A DNA stretch of 22,824 nt from Cycloclasticus sp. (lineage in GTDB: Bacteria > Pseudomonadota > Gammaproteobacteria > Methylococcales > Cycloclasticaceae), in NCBI GenBank assembly GCA_018066825.1, contig JAGPVU010000153.1:1-22824 (forward strand), read 5' to 3'. Both the position numbers and the translations under genes were made by a program. The notes under the pieces are model-generated. The model did not search any database. It was not told where the DNA came from and was given only the letters and a program-made list of their open reading frames with translations. Of the stretch, positions 7,493-15,414 are shown in pieces (within the stretch, counting starts at the first letter, position 1; each line of letters begins with the position of its first letter).

Positions 7493-8980
7493 TTAGCAAC
7501 GGTCTAAAATAAATTGACTTAACATATGAACGGGTCGACCAGTTGCCCCTTTGTCGGCGCCAGATTTCCAAGCAGTGCCAGCGATATCTAGATGAGCCCA
7601 TTTGTAATCTTCGGTAAAACGCGATAAAAAGCATGCGGCAGTTATGGTGCCACCACCGGGACCACCGATATTTGCGAGATCGGCAAAGTTGCTCTTTAGT
7701 TGTGGTTTATATTCGTCCCATAAGGGTAATTGCCACGCTTTGTCACCGGCTTTTTTGCCCGCGTCTAAAAGTTCATTAGCTAAGTCGTCGTTATTCGCCA
7801 GCAAGCCGGTGGCGTGTTTGCCTAAAGCGACTACGCAAGCGCCGGTTAAGGTGGCGATATCTATGACGACATCGGGTTTAAATTTGGCGCTGTAGGTTAA
7901 AGCGTCACAAAGAATTAATCGGCCTTCTGCGTCGGTATTTAAGATCTCAATGGTGAGTCCTGCCATGCTAGTGACAATGTCGCCGGGTTTATTAGCGTCG
8001 CCATCGGGCAGGTTTTCTGACGCTGGAACAACGCCAACAACATTAATCGGCAAGTTTAATTCTGCGCACATCTGCATGACGCCGAGTACGCTAGCACCAC
8101 CGCACATATCGTATTTCATTTCATCCATGGCGGCTGACGGTTTAATAGAAATACCACCGGCATCAAAGGTTAATCCTTTGCCAACCAATACGATGGGTTT
8201 TTGTGAGGCGGCTGCACCTTTATGTTCCAGGCTAATTAACTTGGCCGGTTGCCGCGATCCACGAGAAACAGACAATAAGGACCCCATGCCCAGTTTTTTC
8301 ATTTGCGCTTCTTCAAGCACGGTGATTTTGAGCGATTTATGCTGTTTTCCTAGCGCTATAGCGTGTTCTGCTAAATAGTTGGGAGTACAGATATTGCCAG
8401 GTAAGTTAGCCAGTTTTTTCGCACTGCTTATGCCATTGGCAATGCTGTTGGCGATGGTGATAGCATTATCAATGACGGGCGCTTTTAAACTGCCACTGGC
8501 GAGTAATTGGCATTTAGTCAAACGATGTACTTCTGGCGCTGAAGAGGTAAGTGTTTCTGTGTATTGGTACATTGTTTCGCGAGCGCTTAAAACAAGTTGA
8601 CGAACTTTCCACTCACTATCTTTACCCGTAACGTCTGTGTCTAGTAGGGCGCAACAAACCGTTTTAACAGGCAAACTGTTAAGCGCGTTAAATGTTGCGC
8701 ACACGGCGCTATTAAAGTCTTCTGCACGGGTTTCCCCTTGTTCCCCTAAGCCGACCAATAATACGCGTTTTAGTTTGCTGTCTTTAGGTGTCTGTAGTAG
8801 TAAGGTGCTCCCCGGTTTGCCTGATGCATCGCCTTGTTTTAAGACCGTCGATATCAGTGTTTGTAAATCATCACCTAGTGTTTCAATTAATTTAGATTGT
8901 TTACCTTTGCTGTACACGGGCAAGATCAGGCAAGGCGACGTGATGTTAGCGATGGGTGAAGATTTAGAAACGAATTGCAT
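7493..8980 (-). CDS. pepA: Leucyl aminopeptidase PepA (M17)
   Basis: Cytosolic M17 metallo-aminopeptidase that removes N-terminal residues, with two metal ions per active site in a hexamer; E. coli PepA also binds DNA as XerA and as carAB repressor. The protein has 495 residues (E. coli 503). The N-terminal macro-like domain is followed by the catalytic domain with GKGLTFDAGGISIKP, MKYDMCGGASVLG and the M17 signature NTDAEGRL at residues 348-355, giving the metal-binding Asp and Glu. The start is supported by a TGAGGT ribosome-binding site 7 bases upstream. It opens the pepA-holC-valS operon and is divergent from lptF. Whether this copy has the DNA-binding roles cannot be judged here. Confidence 0.97.
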   Translation of the reverse strand: MQFVSKSSPIANITSPCLILPVYSKGKQSKLIETLGDDLQTLISTVLKQGDASGKPGSTLLLQTPKDSKLKRVLLVGLGEQGETRAEDFNSAVCATFNALNSLPVKTVCCALLDTDVTGKDSEWKVRQLVLSARETMYQYTETLTSSAPEVHRLTKCQLLASGSLKAPVIDNAITIANSIANGISSAKKLANLPGNICTPNYLAEHAIALGKQHKSLKITVLEEAQMKKLGMGSLLSVSRGSRQPAKLISLEHKGAAASQKPIVLVGKGLTFDAGGISIKPSAAMDEMKYDMCGGASVLGVMQMCAELNLPINVVGVVPASENLPDGDANKPGDIVTSMAGLTIEILNTDAEGRLILCDALTYSAKFKPDVVIDIATLTGACVVALGKHATGLLANNDDLANELLDAGKKAGDKAWQLPLWDEYKPQLKSNFADLANIGGPGGGTITAACFLSRFTEDYKWAHLDIAGTAWKSGADKGATGRPVHMLSQFILDRC

Positions 8981-9041
8981 GGCGTGACCTCAGTGATTAA
9001 TAATGTTTTTGTTTGCTTTTTCCGTTAGGATACGGCAATTA

Positions 9042-9071
9042 TTGACTGTTTATTTTCCCTATAACTATAAG
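9042..9071 (+). promoter_or_regulatory. Candidate sigma-70 promoter for lptFG
   Basis: TTGACT (9042-9047) and TATAAG (9066-9071) are separated by 18 bases. A start site near 9078 would lie inside the longest lptF reading frame but just upstream of the second ATG at 9087. This, with alignment to the usual LptF N-terminus, is why the shorter start is preferred. Confidence 0.45.
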
Positions 9072-9086
9072 CGAATTCCATCTGTT

Positions 9087-10193
9087 ATGTCTGCGTTTAA
9101 ATTAAAAATCATTGATCGATTATTCTTGGTTCAACTGAGCAAGATGTTGTTAGGGGTGATGTTGGTGCTGTCAGTTATTTTATTAAGCCAGCGACTCGTG
9201 CGCCTACTTTCTCAAGTGACAGCCGGTGAGCTGTCGACCGACGCGGTGTTGTCATTAGTAACGTTTAATATGTTGTTACTGATTATAAAAATCATTCCTG
9301 CAGCTTTGCTGTTATCGATACTGTTAGTACTAGGCCGAATGTACCGAGATCAAGAAATGACGGCCTTATTCGCAGCAGGTGTCGGTATTGCGCGGTTATA
9401 CCGGTCGGTTTTTATGTTTGCACTTCCGTTATTTTGTTTAATGCTTTATTTGTCCTTAGTGGCTACGCCTTTGCTAATGGAAAAAATCGAAGGTGTTAAA
9501 GCGGATGATCAATCCAAGTTAGATATTCGTGGTATCACCGACGGCCGATTTAATGAATACAGTCGCGGTGATTTGGTTTTTTATGTCGAAAAGATTAGTG
9601 ATAACGAAAAAATGCACAATGTGTTTATTCAAAATAGGCAGCACGGCAAGCTTGGTATTACCTCATCCAAAAGCGGTGAGATAAAAATAGACCCTGAGTC
9701 AGGTGACCGTTTTCTCATTCTAAAAGATGGCCATCGCTACGAAGGAACGCCTGGGCAAGCCGATTATAAAATAACTAAATTTAAAGAATACGGCGTTGTC
9801 GTGGCAGAAAAAAAGGACATGAAGGTCGTTTTGGGCATCAAGGAAAGGCCTACTAGCAAATTAATGCAAATGGATTCGCCAAGAGCAATGAGCGAACTGC
9901 AGCGCCGCTGGTCTATCCCATTGGCGATTCTCACCTTTGCCTTGCTCGCTGTTCCGATCAGTCGGGTGTCACCTCGAGCAGGTATGTACGGTAATCTATT
10001 AACGGCGTTATTGATCTACGTTATTTTTGAAAACTTAATGAGCTTATCTCATTCTTGGTTGCTAAAAGGCACTATTTCAAACTGGCTTGGGGTTTGGTGG
10101 GTGCACGGATTAATCGTTGTTATGGCCGGTTTGATGGTGATGAAAATGCTGGGTTTTAGGTACCTTAAAAACCACTGGTTAACACCGCAATGA
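9087..10193 (+). CDS. lptF: LPS export ABC transporter permease LptF
   Basis: One of the two permeases of the LptB2FG inner-membrane transporter that extracts lipopolysaccharide and feeds it to the LptC-LptA-LptDE bridge. From ATG 9087 the protein has 368 residues (E. coli 366), starting MSAFKLKIIDRLFLVQLSKM, like other LptF proteins. A longer frame from ATG 9003 adds 28 residues without family resemblance. Three transmembrane helices lie in the N-terminal third, then a periplasmic beta-jellyroll region (KSGEIKIDPESGDRFLILKDG, RYEGTPGQADYKITKFKEY), then three helices near the C-terminus after ELQRRWSIPLAIL. The stop overlaps the lptG start (ATGA at 10190-10193), so the two are translationally coupled. 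Confidence 0.92.
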   Translation: MSAFKLKIIDRLFLVQLSKMLLGVMLVLSVILLSQRLVRLLSQVTAGELSTDAVLSLVTFNMLLLIIKIIPAALLLSILLVLGRMYRDQEMTALFAAGVGIARLYRSVFMFALPLFCLMLYLSLVATPLLMEKIEGVKADDQSKLDIRGITDGRFNEYSRGDLVFYVEKISDNEKMHNVFIQNRQHGKLGITSSKSGEIKIDPESGDRFLILKDGHRYEGTPGQADYKITKFKEYGVVVAEKKDMKVVLGIKERPTSKLMQMDSPRAMSELQRRWSIPLAILTFALLAVPISRVSPRAGMYGNLLTALLIYVIFENLMSLSHSWLLKGTISNWLGVWWVHGLIVVMAGLMVMKMLGFRYLKNHWLTPQ

Positions 10194-11254
10194 GGGTGCT
10201 CAATAAATATATCGCGGTAGAAATGCTCAAAAGCACTGGCATTGCTTTGCTGTTTTTATTGTCGTTGGTCTTGGTTATTACCTTTGCTGATGAGCTAGAT
10301 GATATGGGTACGGGTCAATATGGTTTGTTGGAAATAACTAAGTACCTAGCGCTTATTGCGCCCAGAAACTTTTATGAATTAATGCCTTCGGCTGCCTTAT
10401 TGGGTGCGCTGATTACGCTCGGCGCTATGTCGAATAATTTTGAGTTGACGGCCATGAGAGCCGCGGGTATTAGCCGTTGGCAAATTATCGCTGCAACACT
10501 GCGAGTCGGTGTTGTCTTAATGTTAGTCTCGCTATTTGTGAGCGAGGTGGTGGCTCCAAGTACCGAGCAGGCGGCGCAAATGTTAAAGTTTACGGCAAAA
10601 AATGAACAAGTTGCACTACGAACAAAATACGGCTTTTGGACGCGCGATGGCGATGTCTATTTAAATATCCGAGAGATTCTTAATTCATCTGAATTAAAGG
10701 ACGTCAGTATTTATGAAATGACGGGCAATAATAAGTTGAAGTACGCTACGCACGCGTCGAGTGCCAGTTATGTTGAAAATAAATGGCAGCTTAAAGGCAT
10801 TCAACAAACTACCATTACGGAGCAGGGTGTAGATGTGTCGAGTTCCGAGTCGGCCTTGCTGGACTCGTTGCTAGACCCTGGCTTATTGGACGTTATCGTT
10901 GTTAAGCCAGAGCGCCTTTCGATTATGGGTTTAGCGAGTTACATCCAATTTCTTGAAAAAAACGGTCAAGATGCAACGCAATTTATTGTAGCGATTACCA
11001 GTAAATTAGTGCGCCCCCTCGTCATTTTGGTCATGTTGTTAATTGCGATACCGTTCGTGTTAGGTGTTAAGCGAGCAGGTAGTACGGGTACGCGAATTTT
11101 GTTAGGTGCGCTAATTGGTATAGGTTTTAACCTTGTTGACCGATTGTTTGGCAATATCGGTGTGGTGTATGGGCTAAATCCGGTAGTGTCGGCCTCCTTA
11201 CCATTCTTGTTGGCCTTAGTAGCGTCAATTACCACGATCCGTAGAATGGGTTAA
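10190..11254 (+). CDS. lptG: LPS export ABC transporter permease LptG
   Basis: The second permease of the LptB2FG lipopolysaccharide exporter, partner of LptF. The 354 residues have the family layout: a first transmembrane helix near 10-31 after MRVLNKYIAVEMLKSTGIA, two further helices before residue 120 with the coupling-helix segment ELTAMRAAGISRWQI, a periplasmic jellyroll domain in the middle (RTKYGFWTRDGDVYLNIREI), and three C-terminal helices, including GTRILLGALIGIGFNLVDRLFG. The start overlaps lptF by four bases. Its stop is one base away from the stop of the convergent RDD gene, leaving no space for a terminator. The ATPase LptB is not in the window, as is usual. Confidence 0.95.
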   Translation: MRVLNKYIAVEMLKSTGIALLFLLSLVLVITFADELDDMGTGQYGLLEITKYLALIAPRNFYELMPSAALLGALITLGAMSNNFELTAMRAAGISRWQIIAATLRVGVVLMLVSLFVSEVVAPSTEQAAQMLKFTAKNEQVALRTKYGFWTRDGDVYLNIREILNSSELKDVSIYEMTGNNKLKYATHASSASYVENKWQLKGIQQTTITEQGVDVSSSESALLDSLLDPGLLDVIVVKPERLSIMGLASYIQFLEKNGQDATQFIVAITSKLVRPLVILVMLLIAIPFVLGVKRAGSTGTRILLGALIGIGFNLVDRLFGNIGVVYGLNPVVSASLPFLLALVASITTIRRMG

Positions 11255-11255
11255 T

Positions 11256-11681
11256 TTACGCGGGCCGTTTCCAAACAAGACGGGTTTTTGAGATAAGGTC
11301 GTGCCACATGAGGCGGTCTTTATTAACCAGCATCCACATCAGCCCTAAACCCAATAAACCCCACGAAATCCATGCGCTAGCAAAGCGTAAAGCAGCTTGT
11401 TGCCAACTGATAGGCAAGCCGTTTTCATTCACTACCCTGAGTTTCCACGCCAGTAGGCCTAAAGTCTGTCCTCCTCTGGTCCAAAACCAAGCATAAAAAA
11501 GAAAACTAACCAGTAGTAAATATAACGAATAGAGCCAAGAACTTGGCTCAAAGGCGTTACCCTGTTGAAAAGGCAGCAGTATGATCGTTGCAAAAAAAAG
11601 TACGGCGATTAACAAAAAAGCGTCGTAAACGATAACAGCAAGGCGTCTAATCAGCCCAGGGGGTTTATCAGTGTTTAGCAT
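11256..11681 (-). CDS. RDD family membrane protein
   Basis: A 141-residue integral membrane protein of the RDD family. Three or four hydrophobic helices are visible (about 18-38, 48-66, 103-121). The family marks are seen in GLIRRLAVIVYDAFLL (Arg and Asp of helix 1), WTRGGQTLGLLAWKLRVV before the second half, and DRLMWHDLISKTRLV near the end. The biochemical role of most RDD proteins is unsettled; some are proposed ion transporters. It is 14 bases downstream of bepA and probably co-transcribed. I cannot tell whether it works with that protease. Confidence 0.85.
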   Translation of the reverse strand: MLNTDKPPGLIRRLAVIVYDAFLLIAVLFFATIILLPFQQGNAFEPSSWLYSLYLLLVSFLFYAWFWTRGGQTLGLLAWKLRVVNENGLPISWQQAALRFASAWISWGLLGLGLMWMLVNKDRLMWHDLISKTRLVWKRPA

Positions 11682-11695
11682 GGGGTTATATTCTT

Positions 11696-13165
11696 TTAGA
11701 GTAAGGGTGGCGCTTGCAAGTCGTCTATAAACTGCTCCAAGCGATTTTCAATTTGACTGCTTAAATAGAAGTTATTATCGGCAGCACGTAGGGCTTGTTC
11801 CAGTTGAATAATGGCGTCTTTGGTTTGCCCAAGGAAGTAATAATACTCAGCTCGATATTGGAAGCCTTTAACCGGATTATCGGTTTGCCCATAGGCGATG
11901 GAAAGAAGGTCAAACAGGGTTGGGTTAGGTGAAAACAAGTGTAAGTCTTGTAGCAATAAAGGTAACGCTTGCTGTGGCTCTCCGTTATGCAGCAGGACTT
12001 TTGCATACAAGAGGTTAACCGCGCGACTTTTGGGAAACAGTTGTTTGGCGCGTTCGAAAAGGGTTAACGATATACGTGGTTTTTCATCATAGTATTCATT
12101 TAGTGCTTGCGCAGTTAAATAATGTAATTGGCCTGGGTTGCGTGAACTTAAGGTTTGCAATATCGAGCGAGCCTTATCAAACTGCCGGTCTTTGGTTAAT
12201 GCTAGGGCTAGGCCGTATGAAGCGGCGTCTTTTAGTTCTTGTGTACCTTGCTTGGATTCAATTTCAAGGGCTTCGATCAGCTGATTGGTCGGTAATTGGA
12301 GCTGTCTGATGCGCAGTTTCATCCTAATCAGTCGAAAGTCTTGCGAATCTTCAACTTGCTTAAACGGGTATTTTTCTGCCCGAGCTGAGGTATCAGATAT
12401 CCGCGAAATAGGGACAGGATGAGTACGTAAAATTTCGGGTATTTTTTGCCCATAATAGCGGGTAGCATTTTGTAACCGACCAAAAAACAAGGGCATGCTG
12501 CGCGGATCAAAGCCGGCATCGGCTAAATTTTGAACACCCACGCGATCGGCTTCGGCCTCGTGGCTGCGCGTGAAGTTAATTTGTTGCTGCACTTGGCCCG
12601 CTTGAACAGCTAATATTGCCGCAGGGCCTACCCCCGGCACGGCAACCCCAAGCACAATGGCTGCAAACGTTGCCGCGGCACTCGGTAAGGACATCTGGCT
12701 GGCAGTTTCAATAGCGCGTTGTAAGTGCTGTAGCGTTACGTGGCCAATCTCATGTGCAAAAACAGAGGCTAACTCGCTTTCGGATTCTGTTGTTAAAATT
12801 AGCCCGGAGTTGATTCCAATATTGGCGTTGGGCCCAGCAAAAGCGTTAATACGGTCATCTTGGACGACGAAAAAATTAAAATTTCGATCAGGTTGCTCAC
12901 TAAACTTAGCGATCTTATCGCCTAACTGTTGAACGTAATCGTTGACTTCTTGGTCGTTACTTAAGGGGACGCTACGGCGGATACTCCTAAGGAACGCCTC
13001 GCCTAGTTTCCTTTCCAACTCGGTTGAAATGATAATGTTCGAGGTGTTGCCAATATCCGGTAGTTTTATACGGTTATTAGCCAAGCTTTGTTCGGGCCAA
13101 TACAATGTGCTACCAATAATAACGGTAGCTGTGGTGGCTAGCAGTACGGCGTAGAAGCTTCGCAT
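11696..13165 (-). CDS. bepA: Periplasmic M48 metalloprotease with TPR domain (BepA-like)
   Basis: A periplasmic zinc protease/chaperone of the BepA (YfgC) type, which in E. coli assists LptD and Bam-dependent outer-membrane protein assembly and degrades stalled intermediates. The N-terminus is a signal peptide (about 1-29, ending near PEQSLA). The zinc site is HEIGH at 138-142, with the third ligand Glu203 in EAEADRVG and the regulatory His249 in RTHPVPISR, matching the layout known from E. coli BepA. Residues from about 265 to 489 are a helical TPR array (for example AKQLFPKSRAVNLLYAKVLL). The 489-residue length matches E. coli BepA (487). Neighbours are the co-directional RDD gene and divergent tusD. 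LptFG nearby fits an envelope theme, though the two units are separately transcribed. Confidence 0.9.
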   Translation of the reverse strand: MRSFYAVLLATTATVIIGSTLYWPEQSLANNRIKLPDIGNTSNIIISTELERKLGEAFLRSIRRSVPLSNDQEVNDYVQQLGDKIAKFSEQPDRNFNFFVVQDDRINAFAGPNANIGINSGLILTTESESELASVFAHEIGHVTLQHLQRAIETASQMSLPSAAATFAAIVLGVAVPGVGPAAILAVQAGQVQQQINFTRSHEAEADRVGVQNLADAGFDPRSMPLFFGRLQNATRYYGQKIPEILRTHPVPISRISDTSARAEKYPFKQVEDSQDFRLIRMKLRIRQLQLPTNQLIEALEIESKQGTQELKDAASYGLALALTKDRQFDKARSILQTLSSRNPGQLHYLTAQALNEYYDEKPRISLTLFERAKQLFPKSRAVNLLYAKVLLHNGEPQQALPLLLQDLHLFSPNPTLFDLLSIAYGQTDNPVKGFQYRAEYYYFLGQTKDAIIQLEQALRAADNNFYLSSQIENRLEQFIDDLQAPPLL

Positions 13166-13232
13166 GGTATTATAATGACCTTGTCATGAACGTTGGTTAA
13201 GTCCAGTCTAATTGAGTTTAAAAGCAAGTTAA

Positions 13233-13625
13233 ATGAAAATCTCTCTTCAAATAAATGCTAGCCCTTATCAGCACCAAGCGGCCGATAGCGCGTGGCACTT
13301 TATTCAGGCAGCTATTTTAAGCGGTCATGACATTTGCCGCGTATTTTTTTACCACGACGGTGTTTTTAATGCGCTGCGCGACTCGCGTCCACCCGGTGAT
13401 GAACGAGATGTTGTAAAAAGGTGGTCCGAGTTGCATGCCAAGCATGGGGTGGACCTAGTGGTGTGTGTGTCTTCTGCACAGCGGCGAGGTTTGTTAGAAC
13501 AGACGGTAGCAAAAAAACTGGGAGGCTACCAATCGGCCTTAGCCGACGGGTTTAGAATTGCTGGCTTAGGTTTGTTAATGGAAGCCCTTATCGACGCCGA
13601 TCGGCATATTACATTCGGGGATTAA
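13233..13625 (+). CDS. tusD: Sulfurtransferase TusD
   Basis: Sulfur-relay subunit of the TusBCD complex, which takes persulfide sulfur from TusA and passes it to TusE for 2-thiolation of the wobble uridine of tRNA by MnmA. The 130 residues match E. coli TusD (128) across their length: RVFFYHDGVFNAL, RWSELHAKHGVDLVVCVSSAQRRG and FRIAGLGLLMEALIDADR. The acceptor cysteine is Cys78, the same position as in E. coli TusD. It is the first gene of tusDCBE and diverges from bepA. Family members of the DsrE type in sulfur oxidisers look similar, so the choice of tus over dsr rests on the tusE sequence and the absence of dsrAB nearby. Confidence 0.92.
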   Translation: MKISLQINASPYQHQAADSAWHFIQAAILSGHDICRVFFYHDGVFNALRDSRPPGDERDVVKRWSELHAKHGVDLVVCVSSAQRRGLLEQTVAKKLGGYQSALADGFRIAGLGLLMEALIDADRHITFGD

Positions 13626-13626
13626 G

Positions 13627-13983
13627 GTGAAAACGATTTTTTTTATTATCGATAAACCGCTGATATGCGATGTCCGAATGCAAGAGTTTTTAGATATTGT
13701 GTTAATGGCCTCGGCGTTTGATCAGCGTGTGGTATTGGTGTTTGAAGGAGATGGAATCTACGCATTGATGAAAGATCAACAGGCTGAGGTGCTGGACTTG
13801 AAAGATAACTCGTTAATATTTAATGCGCTGAGTATTTATGACATCAATGATATTTCTGTTGAAAAAGAGTCCATGCAAGCGCGATCGATCAGCGTTGATC
13901 AGTTATTAATACCGGTTATTACAAGCTCTCGTCATGAACTTAAGCAACGATTACAGTTGGCCGATCAGGTCTTTAGTTTGTAA
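13627..13983 (+). CDS. tusC: Sulfur relay protein TusC (DsrF-like)
   Basis: The second subunit of the heterohexameric TusBCD complex in tRNA 2-thiouridine synthesis. The 118-residue protein has the DsrE/F fold pattern: IFFIIDKPLICDVRMQEFLDIVLMASAF, then VVLVFEGDGIYALM and the ALSIYDINDISV segment that parallels the LLGLYDIEQC segment of E. coli TusC (119 aa). The start is GTG at 13627, one base after the tusD stop and preceded by an AAGG overlapping the junction. TusC subunits are thought to be structural rather than sulfur-carrying. The gene ends in TAATG, shared with tusB. Confidence 0.88.
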   Translation: MKTIFFIIDKPLICDVRMQEFLDIVLMASAFDQRVVLVFEGDGIYALMKDQQAEVLDLKDNSLIFNALSIYDINDISVEKESMQARSISVDQLLIPVITSSRHELKQRLQLADQVFSL

Positions 13984-14282
13984 TGCTGTACATCATCAAC
14001 AAAAACCCTAGTCAGAGTCTGGCGTTAAAAAACTGTGTCGATCAGGCAATAGCTGGTGACGCTATCTTGCTGATAGAAAACGCCGTGTACGCAGCGATTA
14101 ATACTGCACAATCGACCCTGCTGCAATCGCTTGACGACCAAGTGTCTGTGTACGCATTAACGCCTGATTTACAGGCGCGCGGTATCGGTTTAAACCAATG
14201 TTATGCCAGGATTGAGCCGGTGGATTATGCGGGCTTTGTTATGCTGGTTACCGAACACCAACCGGTACGGTCGTGTTTTTAA
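13983..14282 (+). CDS. tusB: Sulfur relay protein TusB (DsrH-like)
   Basis: The third subunit of TusBCD. The 99-residue protein starts MLYIINKNPSQS, similar to other TusB/DsrH proteins, followed by GDAILLIENAVYAA and VYALTPDLQARGIG, which are the conserved family blocks. Its ATG shares one base with the tusC stop (TAATG at 13981-13985), and its own stop shares one base with an ATG of tusE (TAATG at 14280-14284). Such termination-reinitiation overlaps fit a complex whose subunits are needed in equal numbers. Confidence 0.87.
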   Translation: MLYIINKNPSQSLALKNCVDQAIAGDAILLIENAVYAAINTAQSTLLQSLDDQVSVYALTPDLQARGIGLNQCYARIEPVDYAGFVMLVTEHQPVRSCF

Positions 14283-14605
14283 TGGCAGCGCTAAGTGGCA
14301 TTGAACGAAATGAGTACGGGTTTCTAAAAAAACGCTCACAGTGGAGTGAGGCGATTGCTGAAGCCTTAGCCTTGTCAGACGGCCTGGTATTGACAGCAGC
14401 GCATTGGGAAATTATTTGCTTTATGCAAGGTTATTATGATGACTATAAGCACCAACCGAATGCGCGCTTGTTTGCTAAAGCGATTAAAAACACATTGGGT
14501 GAAGAGAAGGCGTCTTCTATCTATCTATATACCTTGTTTCCAGATGGGCCGCTTAAATACGCCAATAAATATGCGGGACTGCCGATCCCGCCCTCGTGCA
14601 TCTAG
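14282..14605 (+). CDS. tusE: TusE/DsrC-family sulfur carrier, TusE type
   Basis: Sulfur carrier that receives persulfide from TusD and hands it to MnmA for tRNA thiolation. Recognised by YGFLKKRSQWSEAIAEALA, LTAAHWEIICFMQGYY and the C-terminal GPLKYANKYAGLPIPPSCI. The penultimate Cys (residue 106 from ATG 14282) is the carrier cysteine. The second cysteine that true DsrC proteins have 11-12 residues earlier is absent (Asn there), so a role with dissimilatory sulfite reductase is unlikely. I chose ATG 14282, which repeats the TAATG coupling seen at tusC/tusB and gives 107 residues (E. coli TusE 109). A GTG at 14273 would add only three residues. The stop is two bases from the convergent hslR stop. 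Confidence 0.92.
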   Translation: MAALSGIERNEYGFLKKRSQWSEAIAEALALSDGLVLTAAHWEIICFMQGYYDDYKHQPNARLFAKAIKNTLGEEKASSIYLYTLFPDGPLKYANKYAGLPIPPSCI

Positions 14606-14607
14606 TT

Positions 14608-15012
14608 TTAATCGTTGCTCTGTTGTTTAAAACGATGAATTTGACGTCGTTGTTTTTTTGTCGGACGATCGGATTGGGGTATTGAGGCGTAAAGGTCTTT
14701 GTTGAAATCGATCAATTTTTGTCGGCGTAATTGACTGCGTTCACTTTCTTCGTACAATTGTGTTGCTTCGCTCGCCGGCCGTCGTTGTTTGTTTAGCCCG
14801 CAGACAATAAGCTCCCACAGATAACCCGCCTTACTAATTTGCAAATTATCGTTTAATTGAATTTCTTTGCTCGGTTTTACACGTTGGCCGTTCACATGTA
14901 CTTTGCCGCCAACAATGGCGTCACTTGCCAAACGACGGGTTTTATAAAACCTGGCTGCCCATAACCATTTGTCTAAACGTTGTTTTTCGATGGCTAAAAT
15001 AACGTTTCTCAA
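14608..15012 (-). CDS. hslR: Heat-shock ribosome-associated protein Hsp15 (S4 domain)
   Basis: RNA-binding protein that recognises free 50S subunits carrying a nascent peptidyl-tRNA and helps to recycle stalled large subunits. The S4 domain occupies about residues 11-60 with RLDKWLWAARFYKTRRLASDAI and GGKVHVNGQRVKPSKEI. The lysine/arginine-rich tail (about 85-134, RPTKKQRRQIHRFKQQ) is typical of Hsp15, and the length (134) matches E. coli (133). It begins 5 bases after grxC and is probably co-transcribed. No heat-shock promoter is recognisable just upstream because the gene sits inside the grxC unit. Confidence 0.93.
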   Translation of the reverse strand: MRNVILAIEKQRLDKWLWAARFYKTRRLASDAIVGGKVHVNGQRVKPSKEIQLNDNLQISKAGYLWELIVCGLNKQRRPASEATQLYEESERSQLRRQKLIDFNKDLYASIPQSDRPTKKQRRQIHRFKQQSND

Positions 15013-15017
15013 GGCCC

Positions 15018-15269
15018 TTAGGCTAAAAGAGCACTGAGTTTTCCGCTGCTCTCAAAATCATAAATTTCCATGCAATCGCCTATGTGTTTGTCACCATTGA
15101 AAATTTGAGGAACGGTTCGGCGCTGGCTTTTAGCCTCCATTTCGGCCCTTAGTTCTGGGCTGTTATCGACGGAAATTTCCACGTAGTTAATGTTTTTACT
15201 GTCCAATAAGCGCTTGGCATGGGTGCAATAAGGACAGTAGGCGGTGGTGTAAAGGCTGATTTTCGGCAT
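15018..15269 (-). CDS. grxC: Glutaredoxin, GrxC-like
   Basis: A small dithiol glutaredoxin (83 aa, E. coli Grx3 has 83) that reduces disulfides and glutathione mixed disulfides in the cytoplasm. The active site is Cys12-Pro-Tyr-Cys15 (AYCPYCTHAKRLL), and the cis-proline is Pro54 in RTVPQIF. The following glutathione-binding motif, usually GGCDD or GGSDD, reads Gly64-Asp-Cys-Met-Glu68 here, so the two Asp are replaced. That is a notable but probably tolerated variation. It leads the grxC-hslR pair and is divergent from the cytochrome genes. Confidence 0.92.
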   Translation of the reverse strand: MPKISLYTTAYCPYCTHAKRLLDSKNINYVEISVDNSPELRAEMEAKSQRRTVPQIFNGDKHIGDCMEIYDFESSGKLSALLA

Positions 15270-15295
15270 ATGAACTAAGTTTTAAATAAACGAGC

Positions 15296-15304
15296 ATTTT
15301 AACA
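15296..15304 (-). promoter_or_regulatory. Candidate extended -10 promoter for grxC-hslR
   Basis: On the minus strand the sequence TGTTAAAAT has a TGn extension and a TAAAAT hexamer; transcription would begin about 20 bases before the grxC start codon. No good -35 is visible. Prediction by eye. Confidence 0.35.
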
Positions 15305-15414
15305 GAATTAAACAATATAAAAGAAGATCGAAAGGTTTCTGCTGGCACTACAGGCGTGATTTAAGTAGAATTACCGATTAAATTTATTTTAGTTAAAACT
15401 GAGAGAATAAAGTA

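Noticed and set aside
7644..8987. Plus-strand reading frames opposite pepA (up to 142 codons)
   Set aside because: Antisense to a full-length conserved gene and without recognisable domains or initiation signals.
13169..13174. TATAAT on the minus strand just upstream of bepA
   Set aside because: It ends only three bases before the bepA start codon and no -35 lies at the right distance; the signal peptide fixes the start, so this is probably a chance match.
13233..14605. Reading the DsrEFH-like genes as dissimilatory sulfur oxidation genes
   Set aside because: The carrier protein has a single C-terminal cysteine and there are no dsrAB or related genes in the window; tRNA thiolation is the simpler reading.
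14436..14630. 64-codon frame overlapping tusE in another frame
   Set aside because: It lies within the conserved tusE gene, lacks a ribosome-binding site, and its product is not recognisable.
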